Below are positions 59,255 through 64,000 of a stretch of DNA of 64,000 nt, piece by piece; within the stretch, counting starts at the first letter, position 1; each line of letters begins with the position of its first letter. Origin of the DNA: Chryseobacterium mucoviscidosis. Lineage in GTDB: Bacteria; Bacteroidota; Bacteroidia; Flavobacteriales; Weeksellaceae. The position numbers and the translations under genes were made by a program. The notes beneath the pieces were generated by a model, which saw only the letters and a list, made by a program, of their open reading frames with translations, ran no database searches and had not been told where the DNA came from. The DNA is taken from NCBI RefSeq assembly GCF_002177115.1, contig NZ_MVAG01000193.1:62001-126000 (forward strand). The letters are read 5' to 3'.

Positions 59255-61381
59255 ATGAACAATCATTTTTTTGACTTAATAGAACATACCAACCGAAGCG
59301 TATTTTTAACGGGAAAAGCAGGAACAGGAAAGACGACTTTCCTCAACGATTTTGTAAAACGTACCAGAAAAAAACACATCGTTGTTGCTCCTACAGGAAT
59401 TGCAGCCATTAATGCAGGTGGCGTAACCATTCATTCTATGTTTGGACTGCCGTTAAGAACGTTTTTACCGACCACGGAAAGAATTGATACGAGTCTGGCA
59501 AATAATATTGCAGACCTGATGCCTCATTTCAAATACAGAAAAGATAAGCTTAAACTTTTGCGGGAAGTAGAGGTGATTATTATTGATGAGGTTTCCATGC
59601 TTCGATCCGATGTCCTGGATATGATGGATTTTTCTCTGAGGTTTATCCGTAGAAATAATCAGCGTTTTGGAGGGGTTCAGATGTTGTTCATCGGGGATTT
59701 GTATCAGCTTCCGCCGGTTGTGAGAGATGAGCATATTCTTAAAATGTACTACAATTCGCCTTTCTTTTTTGATAGCCATGCGATTAAGGAAATCCCATTA
59801 ATTACCATAGAACTTACTAAAGTTTACCGTCAGTCGGATGAAGATTTTCTTGCGATTCTGAATGCCATCCGTGACGGAGATATTGCGAATATAGATTTTG
59901 AAAGGCTAAACGAAAGATATGATCCGGATTTTAATTCCGGAGACGAACCTTATGTTTATCTCTGTTCGCACAATAAAATGGCAGACGATATCAATCAGGA
60001 AAAACTCGACGAAATAAAAGTAACATCCAAAACCTACGAAGCCAAACTTTTCGGAGAATTTAAAGAGAACCAGTTCCCGAACGAACAGTTTTTAGACCTG
60101 AAAATCGGAGCGCAGATTATGTTTATCCGAAATGATATTTCCGGAGAAAAAAGATATTTCAACGGAAAACTGGGCGAAATTTCTGCGTTGGACGAAAATG
60201 AAATTAAAGTAATTCTGGATGGTAGCGAAAGGGAAATTACCGTAAAACGTGAAGTCTGGGAACAGAAAAAATATTTTCTGGATACCGATAAAAACATCAA
60301 AGAAGAAGTTTTGGGGAGTTTCGAACAGTTTCCGATAAAATTAGCATGGGCGGTTACCATTCATAAAAGTCAGGGTTTAACCTTTGACCGTGTGATTATT
60401 GATGCCGGAAAAAGTTTTACCGCAGGACAGGTGTATGTTGCTTTATCGCGTTGCCGTACTTTGGAAGGAATTGTTCTGAAATCTAAAATTACGCCTGAAG
60501 TTATCTTTAAAGACAACAGAATTCTGCATTTCCATACCGATACGGTTGCGAATGATCAGGTTGAAAAGATTTTAAATAACGAAAAATACGATTACAGCAT
60601 CAGGAAAGTACTTCGTGCAGTCGATTCTCAGTGGCTTTTAAAAGAAGTTGAAGACTGGAACAATCTTTCAATTGTAACGAAAAGTCTGGATCATCTTAAA
60701 ACAAAGCAATTATATAACCAGTTAAAACCTGAAATCGTTAATCTCGGCAAAATTTTTGAAAAACTGGAAAGGGTTATTTCTCAAAAGGTGAATAATTTCA
60801 TTGAGCAGAAAGAAGAATGGTCTGAAATTGAAAGCAAAACCAAAGGTGCGGTGAACTTCTTTTTTACTGAAATCAGAGATAAGGTTTTCAGTCCGCTGAA
60901 AGATTTTTATGCTGAAATTAAAGGAACAAAAGGTCTGAAACAGTATAACGAAGATTTCCGGGTTTGGCTGGAAGATATTGAAGAATATTTAAACAGTTTA
61001 AAGGAAATTTATTTGCTGGAAACGAAACTTCTGGATGAGATCAATAACAAGGAAGTGAGCATGAAAGTGGCGAAAGTCCCGTCTCAGGTTCTTACGTTCC
61101 AGTTGTTTGAACAGGGGAAAACCATCGGGGAAATCGCTCTTGAAAGAGGTTTGGTGAAAGAAACCGTGATCGGTCATCTCGCAAAATTTGCAGAACAGGG
61201 ATTGCTCGATATTTCAAGAGTGGTCACTTCAGATAAAATAAAAGCCTTTGAAGATATTTTCTACAAAGATCCCAAAGAAACTTTAACGGAGTGGAAAAAT
61301 GTTCTCCCGAGTGATTTTGAATTTAATGAAATCCGGATTCTGATCAATCATTTTAATTATCTGAAGGAGAAAAATCAATAA
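59255..61381 (+). CDS. PIF1-like DNA helicase with C-terminal HTH domain
   Basis: The protein of about 708 residues starts at ATG 59255 (the TTG at 59246 is rejected). It has Walker A GKAGTGKTTFLNDF near 21, GIAAINAGGVTIHSMFG (motif Ia), Walker B VIIIDEVSMLRSD, and the UvrD_C_2 box AWAVTIHKSQGLTFDRVIIDAG, followed by VYVALSRCRTLEG. This places it in the PIF1/RecD-like superfamily 1B. A C-terminal HTH_40 domain (QLFEQGKTIGEIALERGLVKETVIGHLAKF) may aid DNA or substrate binding. It probably works in DNA repair or replication restart; the gene is monocistronic. Confidence 0.93.
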   Translation: MNNHFFDLIEHTNRSVFLTGKAGTGKTTFLNDFVKRTRKKHIVVAPTGIAAINAGGVTIHSMFGLPLRTFLPTTERIDTSLANNIADLMPHFKYRKDKLKLLREVEVIIIDEVSMLRSDVLDMMDFSLRFIRRNNQRFGGVQMLFIGDLYQLPPVVRDEHILKMYYNSPFFFDSHAIKEIPLITIELTKVYRQSDEDFLAILNAIRDGDIANIDFERLNERYDPDFNSGDEPYVYLCSHNKMADDINQEKLDEIKVTSKTYEAKLFGEFKENQFPNEQFLDLKIGAQIMFIRNDISGEKRYFNGKLGEISALDENEIKVILDGSEREITVKREVWEQKKYFLDTDKNIKEEVLGSFEQFPIKLAWAVTIHKSQGLTFDRVIIDAGKSFTAGQVYVALSRCRTLEGIVLKSKITPEVIFKDNRILHFHTDTVANDQVEKILNNEKYDYSIRKVLRAVDSQWLLKEVEDWNNLSIVTKSLDHLKTKQLYNQLKPEIVNLGKIFEKLERVISQKVNNFIEQKEEWSEIESKTKGAVNFFFTEIRDKVFSPLKDFYAEIKGTKGLKQYNEDFRVWLEDIEEYLNSLKEIYLLETKLLDEINNKEVSMKVAKVPSQVLTFQLFEQGKTIGEIALERGLVKETVIGHLAKFAEQGLLDISRVVTSDKIKAFEDIFYKDPKETLTEWKNVLPSDFEFNEIRILINHFNYLKEKNQ

Positions 61382-61404
61382 AATATTGCTGATGTATCAG
61401 CCAC

Positions 61405-61441
61405 AAACCTCACAGGTTTTTAAAACCTGTGAGGTTTTTTT
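61405..61441 (+). terminator. Terminator of the helicase gene
   Basis: A 12-bp stem AAACCTCACAGG/CCTGTGAGGTTT with a TTTTTAAAA loop is followed by TTTT. Its arms match those of the hairpin at 52892-52920. Confidence 0.88.
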
Positions 61442-61512
61442 ATCATAATTTTTTTTTTGAAGAATAAATTCAGATGAATTTTTGTATTTTTAGGTCTTAA
61501 ATCCTCATCACA

Positions 61513-61881
61513 ATGAAATATCTATTTACTTTTTTGTTTGCGTTTTTACTGAATGCAGATCACGATTCTAAATTCAATTATGATCTCCTCATTGGTTCAT
61601 GGTCGCAGAAATCCATTGCGAACAGCAATTCTACCGGAATATTCACCTTTAAAAAAGACAGTACGGCAAGTCTTGAAATGATCGATCAGGCTTCCAACGG
61701 AATGATTGGCGGAATGACCGGTCCTTATAAAATTGAAAAAACCAAAGGAAATTTGAAAATTACTTTAATGGGAAAAGAAAAGACATTTGAAATTCAGGAA
61801 CTGAGCAAAGATGTCTTGGTAATTCAGAATAAAAAAGAAGGTAAAGAAAAACAGGTTTTTAAACGGTACATTGATAAATAG
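61513..61881 (+). CDS. Small secreted lipocalin-like protein
   Basis: The 122-residue protein has an N-terminal hydrophobic segment (residues 2-14, then NADHDS) that may be a signal peptide. It continues with LLIGSWSQKSIANSNSTGIFTFKKDSTASLEM, the usual start of small lipocalin-like domains in Bacteroidota, and a C-terminal KDVLVIQNKKEGKEKQVFKRY. Function is unknown. It lies before the convergent endonuclease-fold gene. Confidence 0.75.
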   Translation: MKYLFTFLFAFLLNADHDSKFNYDLLIGSWSQKSIANSNSTGIFTFKKDSTASLEMIDQASNGMIGGMTGPYKIEKTKGNLKITLMGKEKTFEIQELSKDVLVIQNKKEGKEKQVFKRYIDK

Positions 61882-61883
61882 CT

Positions 61884-62573
61884 TTAATTTAAGATTGTCA
61901 TAAAAACGCCTTTATGATCACTCACCACATTTTTATCCACAAAAATTCCGTATTCTGTATTTTCTGAAAAACCTTTCGGAATAACAATATGATCAATATT
62001 TTCTTCAATTTCTGAAGTTACAGGGATGATATTTAATTCTTCAAAAAGATTTTTTAAAGCTTCTGTTGTTTTTAAATTAATTGAAAATTGTTCCTCTCCT
62101 TTTCGGAAGGAGGTATTAAAATCGCCAACGATAAAAATATTTTTGTTCTCAGCTTCAATTTTTCGGCAATCGCGAATGGTATTCTGTAATTCGATATCAA
62201 CAAAAGGTTTTCGGTTAAACCAAGTTCCGATAATGGTGCAGTAGAAAACAATTTTTCCCAATTCTGTTTCGAATTCCAAAGCGAGATTGGTTTTATCATC
62301 TGCCACAGCATATTTTTTCGAATAGGGAATTTTAGAGTATAAAACTGTCCGGAAAGCTTTTTCTCCATTTAAATATTCTGAATAATTGAGATTTTCATAA
62401 ACGGTGTTCTCAGGAATTGGCGAACAGAGATATTTATATGGGAAATTTTGAAGATCAAGATCAATGGCTTCCGTGAGAATAAGGAAATCAAATTCAAACT
62501 GATTAAGAAATTCTGCGGTTCCTGAAGGTTTCTTTTTTCTTGCCCAATCGATGTTGAGGGTTGCGATTTTCAA
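61884..62573 (-). CDS. Endonuclease/exonuclease/phosphatase-family protein
   Basis: The 229-residue protein has the EEP fold: N-terminal KIATLNIDWARKKK, LTEA with the metal-binding Glu near 36, FIVGDFNTSFRKGEE near 145, IDHIVIPKGFS near 193 and the catalytic VVSDHKGVFMTIL at the end. It may cleave DNA or RNA, or remove a phosphate. The start is TTG at 62573, which overlaps the upstream TGA as TTGA, so it is translationally coupled to the SUKH gene. That link to a toxin-immunity region is unusual for this fold. Confidence 0.8.
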   Translation of the reverse strand: MKIATLNIDWARKKKPSGTAEFLNQFEFDFLILTEAIDLDLQNFPYKYLCSPIPENTVYENLNYSEYLNGEKAFRTVLYSKIPYSKKYAVADDKTNLALEFETELGKIVFYCTIIGTWFNRKPFVDIELQNTIRDCRKIEAENKNIFIVGDFNTSFRKGEEQFSINLKTTEALKNLFEELNIIPVTSEIEENIDHIVIPKGFSENTEYGIFVDKNVVSDHKGVFMTILN

Positions 62574-62968
62574 TAGTCTCTGTTTAAAATTAATTTCCGT
62601 TGATTGTTGTCATAATAACTTGCATAACGACTTGTATCTTTGAAGAATATTTCTTCATTTTCTATTTCATTAAATCTTTGCTTATCGGTCTTTGCAAAAT
62701 CAATTACCGTAAATGTATTTTCGTCTAAAATGATTTTGGAAATGGATTTTATAATTACGTTAAAAAATAACAAAATAGGATGCTCTTCACTATCAAATCC
62801 CAAGTTATTATTTTCTCCTCCTAAAAATAAAAATTCTCGATAAGCGTCTGGAAATTTATGTCCTGCAAAATTTTCCATTTCTTTTATTTTTGTTTCATTA
62901 ATCCCTTCATTTATTCTATTATCAATTTCAGGATTATTTTTCATTATTTTTAAATATTTTATTTCCAT
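62570..62968 (-). CDS. SUKH (SMI1/KNR4)-family immunity-type protein
   Basis: The 132-residue protein has the SUKH start IKEMENFAGHKFPDAYREFLFLGGENNNLGFD (about 28-60), with a helix, the FPxxYREFL and GGENN motifs. The family protects cells from polymorphic toxins in many toxin-immunity loci. The end (NEEIFFKDTSRYASYYDNNQRKLILNRDY) is divergent. It overlaps the EEP-fold gene by four bases and follows a second, interrupted SUKH gene with a closely related N-terminus. Confidence 0.8.
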   Translation of the reverse strand: MEIKYLKIMKNNPEIDNRINEGINETKIKEMENFAGHKFPDAYREFLFLGGENNNLGFDSEEHPILLFFNVIIKSISKIILDENTFTVIDFAKTDKQRFNEIENEEIFFKDTSRYASYYDNNQRKLILNRDY

Positions 62969-62985
62969 TATTTCAAATAAAAAAT

Positions 62986-63014
62986 GAAAAAATTGCCCAA
63001 ATGATGGGCAATCT
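62986..63014 (-). terminator. Terminator after the interrupted SUKH gene
   Basis: On the minus strand ATTGCCCA/TGGGCAAT with a five-base loop is followed by TTTTTTCA. It separates the two SUKH genes. Confidence 0.75.
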
Positions 63015-63019
63015 TGTTT

Positions 63020-63505
63020 TTACCACGGTTGCAATCCTCTCAATGCATAATCTACCAAACGGTTGATTAACTGGCTAAATGTTTTCTCGGGAAAAGGGTA
63101 TATTGTTTCTCCATTTGGACCTTTATAAGACTCACTAACACTGAAATTGTACGGTCTTGGATCATCTCCTTCATCCAAATAAATAAAACTAAAGATTGCC
63201 CCGTCATAAGAATCCAATACAACATAAGGACGATTAATAGAAAGGTTATTTTTCCTCATTTACTTTTCGTAATACTTCTTTAGTGCGATCCATTCGCTTC
63301 CGTCTTGTCCAATGCCTTCGTGGTCAAATCCTAAACTATTGAATTCTCCTCCCAAAAATAAATATTCTCTTAATGCCTTTGGAAAGGGTATTCCATTATT
63401 AAGTTTTTGCTCAAGTTCTTCTATTTTATCTAAAGAAAAACCTCTTGATTTTCTATTCCAAAATGAGGAATTAGCTTCCATTGTTTTTAAATATTGTATT
63501 TCCAT
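63020..63505 (-). pseudogene. SUKH-family gene interrupted by an in-frame stop
   Basis: Two frames lie end to end in the same reading frame: residues 1-81 (63260-63505) and a 79-residue remainder (63020-63259), with only a TAA between them. The first half carries FPKALREYLFLGGEFNSLGFD, close to the neighbouring SUKH protein. The second half starts at an ATG and ends with the family's C-terminal NRPYVVLDSYDGAIFSFIYLDEGDDP and TFSQLINRLVDYAL. Together they make a normal 160-residue SUKH domain. It may be a true nonsense pseudogene, a read-through gene, or a sequencing error. Confidence 0.75.
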
Positions 63506-63604
63506 TATTTATTTTTTAGGTTTTCGAACAACCGTACCCTTCCTTACATAGTTTCGTCTTCGTAAATAATAATTCCATTTTCTTATTTAGAATGGTCAGT
63601 TTTT

Positions 63605-63889
63605 CTACTTTTTCAAATTGCCATTTTTGTCATAAACTTTGGTTGTGTTTGGAACGGGTATATTATTATGGATTTGATATTCCATTTCTAAATTTCCGTT
63701 TTCATAATAGTCTCTTATCCAACCTTCCAAATATCCATTCTGATATTCATTTTCACCAGAAAGCCATCCTTCATCTTCATAAATCTGGCAAATACCTGTA
63801 AAAGGTTTACCTTTGTATAAAAGAATTTCACTTCCTCCGAAATCAAATCCTCCGTGTTCTAAATCTTCATATTTTATTTTTAAAGCCAT
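63605..63889 (-). CDS. MORN-like small immunity-type protein
   Basis: The 94-residue protein holds MORN-like repeats (YKGKPFTGICQIYEDEGWLSGENEYQNGYLEGWIRDYYENGNLEMEYQI), which are built from short beta hairpins. Such proteins often occur beside polymorphic toxins as immunity proteins. The ATG at 63889 lies 12 bases after the end of the toxin-like frame at 63902. Function is inferred from position. Confidence 0.72.
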   Translation of the reverse strand: MALKIKYEDLEHGGFDFGGSEILLYKGKPFTGICQIYEDEGWLSGENEYQNGYLEGWIRDYYENGNLEMEYQIHNNIPVPNTTKVYDKNGNLKK

Positions 63890-63901
63890 AATATTTTTAT
63901 T

Positions 63902-64000
63902 TTAAAGTTCAATAAATGTAACAAAAGTTGTTAAAAAATGACAATGAGCACATGGTGGTTGAACACCTTCCCTAGCTAAAAACCTATTATATCCTGTAAT
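63902..64000 (-). CDS. C-terminal end of a putative polymorphic toxin (partial)
   Basis: An open frame enters from the right edge and runs 32 codons to TAA at 63902. Its product ends GYNRFLAREGVQPPCAHCHF and a short hydrophobic tail. The PPCAHCH motif resembles the zinc-binding PCxxC of deaminase-fold toxin tips, but a metal site of another fold is equally possible. The rest of the gene lies outside the window. The immunity-type genes directly downstream support the toxin reading. Confidence 0.5.
   Translation of the reverse strand: MTGYNRFLAREGVQPPCAHCHFLTTFVTFIEL

Overview
The window looks like a chromosome segment from a member of the Bacteroidota, order Flavobacteriales, close to Chryseobacterium (Weeksellaceae). 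The basis is low GC with very AT-rich intergenic DNA, several proteins ending in type IX secretion (T9SS) type A sorting domains, a T9SS plug protein, TAnnTTTG-type promoters without strong Shine-Dalgarno sequences, GG-leader bacteriocin-like peptides, and housekeeping genes of the flavobacterial type. The species assignment is inference.

Layout. 0.2-2.0 kb: two small T9SS-secreted proteins. 2.1-12.9 kb: housekeeping and envelope genes, mostly on the minus strand: a degenerate M1-peptidase/beta-barrel protein, a fused PyrE-PyrF UMP synthase, DUF1232, TlpA and thioredoxin proteins, chorismate synthase, a large membrane protein and a glycine-zipper lipoprotein. 13.3-17.8 kb: a 1487-residue secreted protein with FN3 and GEVED repeats. 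17.8-19.0 kb: a nearly gene-free stretch with three terminator-like hairpins, one small ORF and tRNA-Cys. 19.0-26.2 kb: RDD, DUF4403, folB and the threonine operon thrA-thrB-thrC, preceded by a threonine- and isoleucine-rich leader peptide and candidate attenuator not covered by ordinary ORF calling. 26.5-26.9 kb: two Cys-rich GG/GA-leader peptides. 26.9-30.7 kb: nadA, gmk, yicC, miaA. 30.9-38.1 kb: a tripartite RND efflux operon with its TetR regulator and four repeated operator-like sites. 38.4-45.7 kb: thioredoxin-like and DUF3892 genes, then a trehalose-use locus (AraC regulator, MFS transporter, trehalase, TonB receptor). 45.7-49.5 kb: two leucine-rich-repeat proteins, a helical unknown, a phosphotransferase and an MBL hydrolase. 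49.5-51.6 kb: a repeat-dense region holding one intact IS110-family element. 51.6-61.9 kb: T9SS plug protein, a RelE/ParE-type toxin-antitoxin pair, a secreted M4 metallopeptidase, hemH, a NifU-like protein, gamma-carbonic anhydrase, a PIF1-like helicase and small proteins. 61.9-64.0 kb: an endonuclease-fold protein and a run of immunity-type genes (SUKH, a stop-interrupted SUKH, a MORN-like protein) behind the C-terminal end of a putative polymorphic toxin that enters from beyond the right edge.

The most interesting elements are the thr leader/attenuator, the nested intergenic repeat families (three kinds, two of them inside the RND operon and one split by the IS110 element), the eukaryote-like UMP synthase fusion, the four TetR-type operators, and the partial toxin-immunity locus at the right edge.
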